A DNA stretch of 30,767 nt from NCBI GenBank assembly GCA_946480465.1, contig CAMLJY010000067.1:1-30767 (forward strand), in the 5' to 3' direction. The notes beneath the pieces were generated by a model that did not search any database, was not told where the DNA came from, and worked only from the letters and a program-made list of their open reading frames with translations. Made by a program: the position numbers and the translations under genes. Source of the DNA: an uncultured Burkholderiales bacterium. Its GTDB lineage: Bacteria; Pseudomonadota; Gammaproteobacteria; Burkholderiales; Burkholderiaceae. Of the stretch, positions 1-7,884 are shown piece by piece. Numbering within the stretch: the first letter of the stretch is position 1; the number at the start of each line of letters is the position of its first letter.

Positions 1-2
1 TG

Positions 3-248
3 AAGGCGTCCTGGGTCAAGGCCGACATGAGCGGCCGCGCCGGCACGACCCGCATCGACGGCACCGAGGCGGACCAGTGGGGCCTGGGCTACGTCCACCA
101 CCTGTCCAAGCGCACGGCGATGTACGCGACCGTGGCCCGCATCAGCAACGAAGCGACCGCGCGCTACGTCATCAGCGACGGCCCGGCCGGCATGGCCGCC
201 GGCGGCACGTCGCGCGGGTACGAAGCGGGTGTGCGCCACCGCTTCTGA
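3..248 (+). CDS. Gram-negative porin, C-terminal end (partial)
   Basis: The reading frame is open from the window edge, so only the last 81 residues are present and the start lies outside. The segment reads like the final beta-strands of the trimeric general porins of Burkholderiales: a 'LGYVHHLSKRTAMYATVAR' strand, a glycine/alanine loop, and the last strand 'GYEAGVRHRF' ending in the terminal phenylalanine that is the BAM-complex recognition signal of outer-membrane barrels. Its role would be passive diffusion of small solutes across the outer membrane. It converges with the AraC-type gene on the other strand, 39 bp away. Family assignment rests on the C-terminal pattern only; substrate selectivity cannot be judged. 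Confidence 0.85.
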   Translation, partial: KASWVKADMSGRAGTTRIDGTEADQWGLGYVHHLSKRTAMYATVARISNEATARYVISDGPAGMAAGGTSRGYEAGVRHRF

Positions 249-287
249 GCGGGCCGCCACAGCGGCGCGCCGGCCGAACGCCGGCCG

Positions 288-1244
288 TCACCCGGGCCCG
301 GCAGCCGCCCGGTAGCGCGCGGGCGGCATGCCGGCGCGGCGCGTGAACTCGCGGGTGAAGTGGGCCTGGTCGGCATAGCCGCAGAGGTAGCCGATCTCGG
401 CGAGCGTCGGCGCGCCGCGGGCCAGCCAGGCCGCCGCCAGCCGCACGCGCACCTCGCCCAGCAGCTCGCTGAAGCAGGTGCCGGACGTCGCCAGCCGGCG
501 CTGCAGGGTGCGCAACGGCAGTCCGAGCGCGGCGGCCGCGTCGGCCACGCGCGGACTGGCGGCCGGGTCACGGGCCAGCACACGGGCGAGTACGTGGGCC
601 AGGCCGGCCGCGGGCTCCGGCCAGGGCCAGGGGCCGCCCCACGGCGGCGCGGCATCGCGGCCGGGGGCGGGCGGCACCGGCACCTCCGCTTCGGCGGATG
701 CCGGCGCCATGGCCGCCCACTTCAGGCGCCAGCACTGCGGCGGCCTGCCGGTCCACGCGCCGGTGGCGCCATCACCGTGCACGACGCAGCCGTCGATGGC
801 GACCTCCAGCGCCTGCGCACCGATCGACCGCAGCGCACCGATCCAGACGCCGAGCACGGCGACGCTCTCCGCCGCCAACGGCGCGGCGTCCGCCTGCGCC
901 ACGTGTTCGAGCAGGAGCGAGCACCCGCCGCGCTCGCGGCACAGCACGCGGTGGCTGGCGTGCACGTAGCGTTCGAGCCGCTGCCAGCGCATCAGGAAGT
1001 CGTGCGGATCGCGCGCGCCGGACAGCGCCTGGTGCAAGGGCTCGCCCGCGATGTGATGCACCTGCTGCGCCAGCTCCAGCAGCAGCGCCAGGCCGCCTTC
1101 GCGCACGATGCACGACACGACCAGCCGCTTGTGCTGGATCGGCACGCGCGCGGCATCGGGCACCGGCAGCGGCGGTGGCAGTCCTTGCGCGGCCATCGCC
1201 CGCAGCAGCAGCCGCAGCATGCTGGCACTGGCGAAATCGTCCAT
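288..1244 (-). CDS. AraC-family transcriptional regulator
   Basis: A 318-residue protein. The last ~100 residues form a double helix-turn-helix AraC/XylS DNA-binding domain: a first HTH around 'ADAAAALGLPLRTLQRRL' and a second with the family hallmark 'IGYLCGYADQAHFTREFTRRAGMPPARYR'. The N-terminal ~200 residues resemble the arabinose-binding-type sensor domain of the OruR/GbdR-like subgroup. The frame is open further upstream, but the ATG at 1244 sits 10 bp after the stop of the molybdenum-subunit gene, which fits co-transcription as the third gene of that operon. It may therefore control the hydroxylase operon, possibly in response to its aromatic or heterocyclic substrate. That role is inferred from position only; no ligand can be read from the sequence. 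Confidence 0.85.
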   Translation of the reverse strand: MDDFASASMLRLLLRAMAAQGLPPPLPVPDAARVPIQHKRLVVSCIVREGGLALLLELAQQVHHIAGEPLHQALSGARDPHDFLMRWQRLERYVHASHRVLCRERGGCSLLLEHVAQADAAPLAAESVAVLGVWIGALRSIGAQALEVAIDGCVVHGDGATGAWTGRPPQCWRLKWAAMAPASAEAEVPVPPAPGRDAAPPWGGPWPWPEPAAGLAHVLARVLARDPAASPRVADAAAALGLPLRTLQRRLATSGTCFSELLGEVRVRLAAAWLARGAPTLAEIGYLCGYADQAHFTREFTRRAGMPPARYRAAAGPG

Positions 1245-1254
1245 CACCGCAGTA

Positions 1255-3360
1255 TCACGCCGTGGCAGGTGCCGGCCCCGGGGCGCGCAGCGGCAGCCGC
1301 GTGGGGCGCCGGCCGGTCGCATCGAACACCGCATTCGCGATCGCGGCCGCGCCGGCGGCCATGGCACTCTCGCCCGCGCCCGTCGGCGGCGCATCGGCGT
1401 GCACGAGCTGCACCTCGATGCGCGGGATCTGGCCGATGCGCGGGATCGGCGCGTCCGCAAAGCCCACGGCCGCCACGCCGCAGCGCCGCAGCGGCAAGGC
1501 CTCGACCAGCACCATGCCCAGGCACCAGACGAGACAGCCCTCGACCTGCGCCCGCACGCCATCGGGATCGATCACCAGGCCGCAGTCGTGGGCGCACCAG
1601 AGCGTGCGCACCTGCAGGTCGCCTGCAGCAGACACCTCGACGTCCGCCACCACCGCGACCCGGCTGCCCGCCTTGTACACGCCGCAGGCCAGGCCGCGGC
1701 CGCGGCGCGCGCCGTCCGCCGCGTGGCCGGCACGCGGCGCATCCCAGCCGGCCAGCGCCGCCACCGCGCGCAGCACCTGCCGCAGGCGCGCGTCGTCGGC
1801 CATGTCCAGCCGGAACGCGAGCGCATCGCGGCCGGCGGCGCGCGCGCAGGCATCGATCGCGCTCTCGACCGCCAGCGCGTTCGGCCCGGTGCCCAGCCCC
1901 CGCCACGGTCCGCCGTGCACCGGCAGCCGCAGTGCGTCGAACTCGATGCGCTGCCACGGCACCGCATAGGGCAGCGCCGCGCCGCGCGCCACGCCCTGGT
2001 CGCCGACGAAATCCGCCGCGCGCTGCATCCAGGCCGGCATCGCCGCCGGCGTGAAGAGGATGTGGCTGCTGGTGAAGGCATGCCACCAGTGCGTGATGCG
2101 ACCGTCCGCGACCCGCGCACGCAGCCGGTGGCTCGACGGCGGCCGGTGGAAGCCTTGGGCCAGCTCCTGCGCACGCGTCCACATCACCTTCACCGGCCGG
2201 CCGGCAGCGCGCGCCAGCACGGCCGCCTCCAGCTCCACCAGCACCAGCGTGCGCGCGCCGAAGCCGCCGCCGATGCGGCAGGCCTGCACGACGATGCGAT
2301 CGGCCGCGGTGTCCAGCCGGCGCGCGAGCACGTCGCGCACGTAGAACAGGTCCTGCGTGCCGGTGGCCACCCTGCATCGCCGCTGGCCGCGCGCATCGGT
2401 CTCGAAGCGGGCCAGCGCGGCGCGCGGCTCGATCGCGGCGTGCGCCGCGAAGGGAATGTCCAGGCGCAGGTCCACGGTCCATGCGGGCGGCGCATCCGGC
2501 ACATCCGGCGCATCGCGCCGCAGCGCATGGCGCAGCGGTCCTCCGGCCAGGTGCCGGTCGATGTCGAGCGCGGCGTCGACCTGCGCGGGCTCGAAGTGCT
2601 CGTCCACCTGCCAGCGCACGGCCAGCGCCGCTTCGATGCGATCCAGCGCCCCCGGCGTCTCGGCCACCAGTCCCAGGCCCACGCTGTTGGCGTGGCCCAG
2701 CAGCGGATCGGCAACGACGGCCACGAAGCCGGGCACGCGCCGCGCGGCCGCCTCGTCCCAGGCAACGGGGCGCGACGCCAGCTCGGGCGATGCCGGCGCG
2801 CGCAGCACGCGGCCATACGCCATGCCGGGCGCGCGCAGGTCGGCCGCATACAGCGGCGCGCCCGTGACGATCGCCCGCAGGTCCGCACGCTCGCCGTGCG
2901 CGCCCGCGGCGGCGCCGGCGCGCAGGCTGCGCAACTGCTCGCGTGGCCGTTCGACGGCCCGCAGCAAGCCCTCGCCGCGGCCGTCCGCGAGCGCATCACG
3001 CAGCGTGGCGCAGGCCTGCGCCAGCGGCAGCGCGAAGTCCTTCAGCGAATCGCTGCCCACCGTCGCCTTCACCCGGGCGATGTCATCGCTGGACGGCAGG
3101 CGCAGCGTGATGCGATCGGTCGCCACGCCCAGCTCCACCGCCGCGATGCGGCGCAGCGCTGGTCCGACGTGCTGGCCCATCTCGGCGCAAGGCACGTGAA
3201 GCACGAAGCGGCCCGCGTGATGGCGCACCCAGCCGAGCGCCTCGTCAGCGCCCGGCATCGGCCTGCGCGGGATCACGGGCATCGCGGCGCAGCCGGCGGC
3301 CAGGCCGCCGAACGTGACCGTCAGTCCCCCCACGCCAACCAGGAAGACGCGGCGCTTCAC
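1255..3360 (-). CDS. Molybdopterin-binding large subunit, isoquinoline 1-oxidoreductase beta-type
   Basis: A 701-residue large subunit of the xanthine-oxidase/aldehyde-oxidoreductase superfamily. It carries the molybdenum-cofactor binding motif '[12 protein letters not shown]', the segment '[21 protein letters not shown]' that corresponds to the family's substrate-channel motif, and near the C-terminus '[10 protein letters not shown]', where the catalytic glutamate of the family lies. Enzymes of this type hydroxylate N-heterocycles or oxidise aldehydes using water. The start is a GTG that overlaps the stop of the upstream [2Fe-2S] gene as GTGA (4 bp), indicating translational coupling; the longer open frame upstream is the shadow of that gene. 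The N-terminus '[14 protein letters not shown]' is a Tat-type export signal, as in other IorB proteins, followed by a cysteine at 'LAAGC' that is a poor lipobox. No cytochrome c domain is present. The substrate is unknown. Confidence 0.85.
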   Translation of the reverse strand: MKRRVFLVGVGGLTVTFGGLAAGCAAMPVIPRRPMPGADEALGWVRHHAGRFVLHVPCAEMGQHVGPALRRIAAVELGVATDRITLRLPSSDDIARVKATVGSDSLKDFALPLAQACATLRDALADGRGEGLLRAVERPREQLRSLRAGAAAGAHGERADLRAIVTGAPLYAADLRAPGMAYGRVLRAPASPELASRPVAWDEAAARRVPGFVAVVADPLLGHANSVGLGLVAETPGALDRIEAALAVRWQVDEHFEPAQVDAALDIDRHLAGGPLRHALRRDAPDVPDAPPAWTVDLRLDIPFAAHAAIEPRAALARFETDARGQRRCRVATGTQDLFYVRDVLARRLDTAADRIVVQACRIGGGFGARTLVLVELEAAVLARAAGRPVKVMWTRAQELAQGFHRPPSSHRLRARVADGRITHWWHAFTSSHILFTPAAMPAWMQRAADFVGDQGVARGAALPYAVPWQRIEFDALRLPVHGGPWRGLGTGPNALAVESAIDACARAAGRDALAFRLDMADDARLRQVLRAVAALAGWDAPRAGHAADGARRGRGLACGVYKAGSRVAVVADVEVSAAGDLQVRTLWCAHDCGLVIDPDGVRAQVEGCLVWCLGMVLVEALPLRRCGVAAVGFADAPIPRIGQIPRIEVQLVHADAPPTGAGESAMAAGAAAIANAVFDATGRRPTRLPLRAPGPAPATA

Positions 3361-3830
3361 CGGCCGCCCTCCGGCGGCATCGCCGCGGCGGCACGCTGCA
3401 CCGCGCGGCGCACGCGCTGCTGCGTGCCGCAGCGGCACAGGTGGCCGGCCAGCGCGGCGTCGACGGCTGCCGCGTCGGGGCGCGGCTCGCGGCGCAGCAG
3501 CGCCACCGCCGCCAGGATCTGCCCGGACTGGCAGTAACCGCACTGCGGCACGGCTTCGTCGACCCAGGCCTGCTGCACCGGATGCAGCACGCCCGCGGCC
3601 GCCAGGCCTTCGATGGTGGTGATGCGGTGCCCTTCAGCCGCACGCGCCGGCAGCAGGCAGGCCCGCTGCGGCTCGCCGTCGACCAGCACCGTGCAGGCGC
3701 CGCACTGCCCCTGCCCGCAGCCGTACTTGCAGCCCACCAGTCCCAGGGCTTCGCGCAGCACCCACAGCAGCCGCTCGTCCTGCCAGCGCTCGGCCACGTC
3801 GTACCGCCGATCGTTGACCTGCAGTTGCAT
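3357..3830 (-). CDS. (2Fe-2S)-binding small subunit, isoquinoline 1-oxidoreductase alpha-type
   Basis: A 157-residue protein with both [2Fe-2S] clusters typical of xanthine-oxidase-family small subunits. The N-terminal plant-ferredoxin-type cluster is ligated by the cysteines in '[10 protein letters not shown]' (C38, C43, C46) plus C58. The C-terminal four-helix cluster domain has 'QCGYCQSGQ' and 'HLCRCGT'. It passes electrons from the molybdenum centre of the partner subunit encoded immediately downstream to an outside acceptor. It has no signal peptide of its own, which fits co-export with the Tat-signal-bearing large subunit. An AAGGAG site lies 8 bp before the ATG. There is no FAD subunit gene nearby, so this is the two-subunit Ior-type arrangement rather than the three-subunit CoxMSL type. 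Confidence 0.9.
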   Translation of the reverse strand: MQLQVNDRRYDVAERWQDERLLWVLREALGLVGCKYGCGQGQCGACTVLVDGEPQRACLLPARAAEGHRITTIEGLAAAGVLHPVQQAWVDEAVPQCGYCQSGQILAAVALLRREPRPDAAAVDAALAGHLCRCGTQQRVRRAVQRAAAAMPPEGGR

Positions 3831-4194
3831 CTCGCCGTCTCCTTCCGTTCACGCTCGACGGATGTTCCGGCCACGGGCCCGGCGGCGTCTTGAAGGATCG
3901 CGCCAGTCGCGGCCGCACCGCTGCCCCCGCGTCACGGCAGGTGCCTGATGCGCGCGCCCAGGCTTGTCTTCGCTGGCGACGGCCGTTCTCGCCTCGGCAG
4001 CCCCGCGGGAGACACAGGTGCCATGGCCGCTCCCGTCATTCGCTATTGGGCCGATTCACGCAGGGGGCACCGGGATTGCCGAGGCCCGGCCGGCGCCGCC
4101 TCGCGAGATCCGGGTGGAAGCAAGGCGGCCGGCATGAATTTCCGGGCCCGGCGCTTGCCCCCGACGGGCCGGAAGCCCGATCGAGGAGAGTCAC
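3831..4194. other. Intergenic region between divergent genes
   Basis: This 364-bp stretch separates the minus-strand hydroxylase operon from the plus-strand DUF2892 gene and should hold promoters for both. Frames here are arginine-rich shadows with no recognisable protein. A GC-rich hairpin (cgaggc at 4080-4085 pairing with gcctcg at 4098-4103) is visible, but no T-tract follows it. I see no clear -35/-10 pair. Confidence 0.5.
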
Positions 4195-4611
4195 GTGCCA
4201 CTCATCGCCACCACGGCCGACCGCGTTCCGTCGAACACCGCCCCTGCCGTCAATCAGCGCATCCGCCGCGAAACGGATGCGCGCCTCGAGCGGCTTGCGC
4301 TGCAGGGACCGGCGGCGATCGCCGGCCGGCTCGAGGCGCTGGATCGCGAATGGGACATCGAACGCTGCCTCGAAGCCGGGGCATCGTCCTTGACCTTGCT
4401 GGGGACGGTCCTCGCGGCGACGGTCGACAAGCGGTGGCTGTGGCTGCCGGGCGGCGTGGCGGCCTTCCTGCTGCAGCATGCGCTGCAGGGCTGGTGCCCC
4501 CCTCTTCCGCTGTTCCGCAGGCTGGGGGTTCGCACGGCGGACGAGATCAACCATGAACGGGCCGCGCTTCGGCGCCTGGCATCGGCGCGCGCGGCAGCGC
4601 CGCAGCGATGA
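4195..4611 (+). CDS. DUF2892 (YgaP-type) small membrane protein
   Basis: A 138-residue protein. After a charged N-terminal half ('IRRETDARLERLA...RLEALDREWDIER') it has two hydrophobic segments, 'LTLLGTVLAATVDKRWLWLPGGVAAFLLQHALQ' with a short break, followed by 'CPPLPLFRRLGVRTADEI'. This layout is that of DUF2892 proteins, the transmembrane module attached to rhodanese in E. coli YgaP but often found alone. Start is GTG with GAGGAG 6 bp upstream (4183-4188). It is convergent with the ArsR-family gene at 4792-5151. In E. coli an ArsR repressor (YgaV) is paired with YgaP, so a link to sulfane-sulfur handling is a reasonable inference. No rhodanese domain or catalytic cysteine loop is present here. 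Confidence 0.75.
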   Translation: MPLIATTADRVPSNTAPAVNQRIRRETDARLERLALQGPAAIAGRLEALDREWDIERCLEAGASSLTLLGTVLAATVDKRWLWLPGGVAAFLLQHALQGWCPPLPLFRRLGVRTADEINHERAALRRLASARAAAPQR

Positions 4612-4791
4612 AGGCGCCCCCCGGCGTCGGGTCAGAGCCCGTGAACTATTCCGGCGCGTCCGAGCGGGCGTCCCTGGCGCCGATCCAGGCACGAAGCCGC
4701 CGATGGGGCCGTTCCCCCATCAAGGCTTCGCCATGACGAACGGCGCCGTCTGGGGCGCACGAGCGGGCGTGGCCGAATGCTTCACAGGCAC

Positions 4792-5151
4792 TCAGCCCCG
4801 CGCGCCCGCCGGCAGCAGGCGGTCGGACATTGGAATGTTCGCGCCGGGCTCGAGCTCGATCGCCAGCTGCGTGCAGACGGCACGGCACAGCATCGCCGCG
4901 CGTTCGCTCTGGATGCGGTAGTAGATCTGGTTGCCCTCGCGCCGGCGCGCGACGATGCCGGCGCGGTACAGCATGGACAGGTGCTGCGACATGTTGGGCT
5001 GCGTCGTCTGGACCTCGTCGCGCAGCTGAGTGACGTTCTTCTCGCCGGAACACAGCGCGCTGATGATCTGCAGCCGCAGCGGCGTCGACAGCACCGTGAA
5101 GAGCTCGGCCGCCGAGAGGAACACGGTTTCGGGCGGGATCGTCCTGGACAT
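4792..5151 (-). CDS. ArsR-family repressor, SoxR/BigR/YgaV-like
   Basis: A 119-residue winged-helix repressor of the ArsR/SmtB family. The recognition-helix region reads 'TTQPNMSQHLSMLYRAGIV', followed by the wing 'RREGNQIYYRI'. Cysteines occur at residue 34 ('LCSGEKNV') and at 89 and 93 ('LCRAVC'). The first plus a C-terminal cysteine match the arrangement of persulfide-sensing ArsR proteins such as SqrR/BigR; the classic ArsR metal site CVC is absent. It is clearly paralogous to the soxR product at 24129-24473, with three cysteines at matching places. It lies 104 bp downstream of cbbY on the same strand and is convergent with the DUF2892 gene. Likely role (inference): reactive-sulfur-responsive repressor. 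No convincing Shine-Dalgarno is seen before the ATG. Confidence 0.88.
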   Translation of the reverse strand: MSRTIPPETVFLSAAELFTVLSTPLRLQIISALCSGEKNVTQLRDEVQTTQPNMSQHLSMLYRAGIVARRREGNQIYYRIQSERAAMLCRAVCTQLAIELEPGANIPMSDRLLPAGARG

Positions 5152-5182
5152 ATCAGGGAAGGCGAATATGCGCGGAGTCTAC

Positions 5183-5198
5183 AGGCGGCCGACCGCCT
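5183..5198. other. Perfect GC hairpin between cbbY and the ArsR-type gene
   Basis: AGGCGG (5183-5188) and CCGCCT (5193-5198) form a 6-bp perfect stem around CCGA. It sits in the 104-bp gap after cbbY. No U-tract follows on either strand, so it is not a standard intrinsic terminator. It could attenuate read-through from the cbb operon or stabilise its 3' end. Confidence 0.35.
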
Positions 5199-5255
5199 CG
5201 TCGAATGAACGCCTCCGCTTCACGACCTCTTCCGCGGCCACACACGAAGGCATCG

Positions 5256-6083
5256 TCACGCCGCGGCGGACCGGTCCGGGGCATTCTCCGATGGCACCGT
5301 GGCGGTGAAGGCCGAATGCCACTGCTCGATCAGTGCCAGCCCGATGCGGGGGGCGGCGGGCGCCGTGCCCAGCGCATGGTGCAGGGCCAGTCCGGTGACG
5401 GGCGCCAGGGCGTCGCACACGGCCATGGCGTCGCCGACGTCCTCGTGCGCGAAGTACGCGCTGCGCGTCACCAGCACCGGCAGGCCGGCGGATCGCGCGG
5501 CATCGACGCCGTTGCGGGAATCCTCGATCGCGAGGCACGCTGCGCCGGGCAGGCCGAGGGCCGTGCAGGCCATGCGGTAGGCGAGCGGATCGGGCTTCTT
5601 GCGCTCAGCGCTTTCTGCGCCCACCACGGCGGCGAACCGGCGCCGCCACGCCGGCCCGAGCCGCGGCTGCAGCAGCGCCGCGACGTTGGCCTCGGACGTC
5701 GTGGTCGCGATGGCCATCGGCAGGCCCGCCGCGGCGCATTCGTCGAGCAGCTCGCGCACGCCGCCGCGCAGCGCGATGGCGCCACCGGCCACGAGTTCGG
5801 CGTAGAAGCGGTTCTTCAAGCCGTGCAGTTCGGCGGCGAGCCGCTCGATCGCCGCTGATCCCATGCCCGGCAGCGATCGCCGCGACAGGTCGTGCCGCAG
5901 CCGTTCGCGTCCGCCAGCCACCTGCAGCAACTCGCCGTAGCCCTCGACCGACCAGCACCACGGCAGTCCCAGCCGCTCGAACGCCAGGTTGAACGCGACG
6001 CGGTGCCCGTCGCGCTCGGTCTCGGCGAGCGTGCCGTCGACGTCCCACACCAGCGCGCCCAGCATCGCCGGCTTGCCTGGCAC
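5256..6083 (-). CDS. cbbY: CbbY, HAD-family sugar-phosphate phosphatase
   Basis: A 275-residue haloacid-dehalogenase-type phosphatase of the CbbY group. The catalytic motif I is 'VWDVDGTLAETERDGHR' (nucleophile D14, acid/base D16). Motif II threonines lie in 'IATTTSEANV', motif III is 'KKPDP', and motif IV is 'IEDSRNGVDAA'. In Rhodobacter sphaeroides CbbY dephosphorylates xylulose-1,5-bisphosphate, a misfire product that inhibits RubisCO, so the enzyme complements the activase CbbX encoded upstream. It is the last gene of the cbb operon here, 3 bp after cbbA. In Cupriavidus necator cbbY sits near the start, just after cbbX, so the order has been rearranged. Length is slightly above the ~230-250 residues usual for the family because of a C-terminal tail. 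Confidence 0.93.
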   Translation of the reverse strand: MPGKPAMLGALVWDVDGTLAETERDGHRVAFNLAFERLGLPWCWSVEGYGELLQVAGGRERLRHDLSRRSLPGMGSAAIERLAAELHGLKNRFYAELVAGGAIALRGGVRELLDECAAAGLPMAIATTTSEANVAALLQPRLGPAWRRRFAAVVGAESAERKKPDPLAYRMACTALGLPGAACLAIEDSRNGVDAARSAGLPVLVTRSAYFAHEDVGDAMAVCDALAPVTGLALHHALGTAPAAPRIGLALIEQWHSAFTATVPSENAPDRSAAA

Positions 6084-6086
6084 GTG

Positions 6087-7124
6087 TCAGTGATAACGGG
6101 GAACCATCGCGTCCAGCGGCAGCGGCTGGATGCGTTCTGCGCGACCCGCGCAACCGAAGGCCTCGAAGCGTGCGGTGCAGAGGCCGCGCGCGGCCTGGCG
6201 CGCCGCGGCCAGCGCGCGCCGGGGATCGAATTCCGATGGCTGCTGCGCGAACGCGCGCCGCATCGCCCCGCTCATCGCCAGGCGGATGTCGGTGTCGATG
6301 TTGACCTTGCGCACACCGCTGCGGATGCCGCGCTGGATTTCCTCCACCGGCACGCCCCAGGTCGGGCGCATCTCGCCACCGTGCTCACGGATGATCTGCA
6401 GCCATTCCTGCGGCACGCTGGACGAGCCGTGCATGACCAGGTGCGTGTTCGGGACCGCGGCATGGATCTGCGCGATGCGGTCGATCGCCAGGATGTCGCC
6501 GTCGGGCCGGCGGCTGAACTTGTACGCGCCGTGGCTGGTGCCGATCGCGATGGCCAGCGCATCGACGCCGGTGCGGGCGACGAAGTCGGCGGCCTGCCGT
6601 GGATCGGTCAGCAGCATGTCGCGGCTGAGCGTGCCGGCGGCGCCGATGCCGTCCTCCTCGCCGGCCTCGCCGGTCTCCAGCGAGCCCAGGCAGCCGAGCT
6701 CGCCCTCGACCGAGACACCGACCGCGTGCGCCATCTCACAGGTACGCCGCGTCACGTCGACGTTATGCTCGTAGCTGGCCGGCGTCTTGCCGTCCTCGCG
6801 CAGCGAGCCGTCCATCATCACGCTGGTGAAGCCCGAGCGGATCGACTGCGCGCACACCGCCGGGCTGACGCCGTGGTCCTGGTGCAGCACCACCGGCAGG
6901 TGCGGATGCTGCTCGACGGCGGCCAGCACCATGTGACGCAGGTAGGGCTCGCCCGCGTACTTGCGTGCACCGGCGGAGGCCTGCAGGATCACCGGGCTGC
7001 GCGTCTCTTCGGCCGCCTCCATGATCGCCTGGATCTGCTCCAGGTTGTTGACGTTGAATGCGGGCACGCCGTAGTCGTGCTCGGCGGCGTCGTCGAGCAG
7101 CTGGCGAAGGGAGATCAGGGCCAT
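6087..7124 (-). CDS. cbbA: Class II fructose-1,6-bisphosphate aldolase
   Basis: A 345-residue class II, zinc-dependent aldolase. It condenses dihydroxyacetone phosphate with glyceraldehyde-3-phosphate or erythrose-4-phosphate to give fructose- or sedoheptulose-bisphosphate in the regenerative phase of the Calvin cycle. Visible landmarks are the metal-binding 'VVLHQDHG', the '[20 protein letters not shown]' segment of the class IIB (Calvin-cycle/thermophile) type, '[11 protein letters not shown]', '[10 protein letters not shown]', and the phosphate-binding '[12 protein letters not shown]'. Length agrees with other CbbA proteins. It starts 7 bp after cbbZ, with AGGAG upstream that overlaps the end of cbbZ, and is followed 3 bp later by cbbY, so all are in one transcript. 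Confidence 0.96.
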   Translation of the reverse strand: MALISLRQLLDDAAEHDYGVPAFNVNNLEQIQAIMEAAEETRSPVILQASAGARKYAGEPYLRHMVLAAVEQHPHLPVVLHQDHGVSPAVCAQSIRSGFTSVMMDGSLREDGKTPASYEHNVDVTRRTCEMAHAVGVSVEGELGCLGSLETGEAGEEDGIGAAGTLSRDMLLTDPRQAADFVARTGVDALAIAIGTSHGAYKFSRRPDGDILAIDRIAQIHAAVPNTHLVMHGSSSVPQEWLQIIREHGGEMRPTWGVPVEEIQRGIRSGVRKVNIDTDIRLAMSGAMRRAFAQQPSEFDPRRALAAARQAARGLCTARFEAFGCAGRAERIQPLPLDAMVPRYH

Positions 7125-7131
7125 CGTGGGT

Positions 7132-7884
7132 TCACTCCTGTACGAGGGTTCCGTGCGCCGCGCGGGGGCGGCGCTGCAGCGTCATCGCTGCCGCGACTTC
7201 GACGCGGCCTTCGAGCACGTGCCCCGCCACCTCGGCCAGGTCGCGGAACGAGCGGTCGGGCCGCGCGTCGTCGATCGGCTGGCCGCCGTCGTAGCCGTGC
7301 GCGACCACCCATGCGCGCACACCCGCCGCGCGAGCGGCCATCACGTCGACCGCGGAATCGCCGACGTGCGCCATCTGCTCGCGCGGCACGCCGAACGCGT
7401 CCATCACGTGCTGCAGCACCGAAGGGTGCGGCTTCCTGTGCGCGAGGCTGTCGCCGCCCACCACCAGCTCGAAACACTCGATCAGCCGCGTGGCCTGAAG
7501 CACGCGGCGCGCATGCCGCAGCTCCTTGTTCGTCACGCAGGCCAGCCGCACGCCCGCGGCGGCCAGGCGCTGCATCGCGTCGCGCGCACCGGGGTACGCG
7601 GCACCCGCGCTGCCTGCCAGCGTCGCGTGGTGGTGCTCCAGCCGCGCGAGCACCTCGTCGACGCGCAGGCGCTCCACCAGGGCCGGCTGCTCGTGCATCA
7701 GCTCGGCCAGCAGCCGCAGCATCAGCTCGCGCGTGCCCTCCCCGATCAGCCGCGTGACCTGCGCCGCCGGCCGGCGCGCGACGCCGAAGTCGTCGAGCGT
7801 GCAGTTCACGGCCTCGGCGATCTCGCCGGCCGTGTCGACCAGCGTGCCGTCGAGGTCGACGCTGAGCAAGGTGCAGGCCGTCAT
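7132..7884 (-). CDS. cbbZ: Phosphoglycolate phosphatase
   Basis: A 250-residue HAD-family phosphatase with motif I '[16 protein letters not shown]', a cap domain, motif II '[15 protein letters not shown]', and C-terminal '[17 protein letters not shown]'. It removes phosphate from 2-phosphoglycolate, the toxic product of RubisCO oxygenation, as the first step of photorespiratory salvage. Placement between cbbT and cbbA is the classical one for CbbZ (in C. necator it follows cbbT). The ATG overlaps the cbbT stop by 4 bp, indicating translational coupling. The gph-type housekeeping paralogue has nearly the same motifs; operon position decides the name. Confidence 0.94.
   Translation of the reverse strand: MTACTLLSVDLDGTLVDTAGEIAEAVNCTLDDFGVARRPAAQVTRLIGEGTRELMLRLLAELMHEQPALVERLRVDEVLARLEHHHATLAGSAGAAYPGARDAMQRLAAAGVRLACVTNKELRHARRVLQATRLIECFELVVGGDSLAHRKPHPSVLQHVMDAFGVPREQMAHVGDSAVDVMAARAAGVRAWVVAHGYDGGQPIDDARPDRSFRDLAEVAGHVLEGRVEVAAAMTLQRRPRAAHGTLVQE

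Noticed and set aside
360..3537. Long plus-strand open frames antisense to the hydroxylase operon
   Set aside because: They are arginine/histidine-rich mirror frames caused by high GC; the minus-strand genes with clear cofactor motifs explain the DNA.
4080..4103. GC-rich hairpin as an intrinsic terminator
   Set aside because: No T-tract on either side and it lies upstream of a gene start, so a terminator role is unsupported.
5179..5253. A 24-codon frame starting 2 bp after cbbY and ending at the 5183-5198 hairpin, like a leader peptide
   Set aside because: No ribosome-binding site, ordinary composition, and no run of regulatory codons; position alone is not enough.
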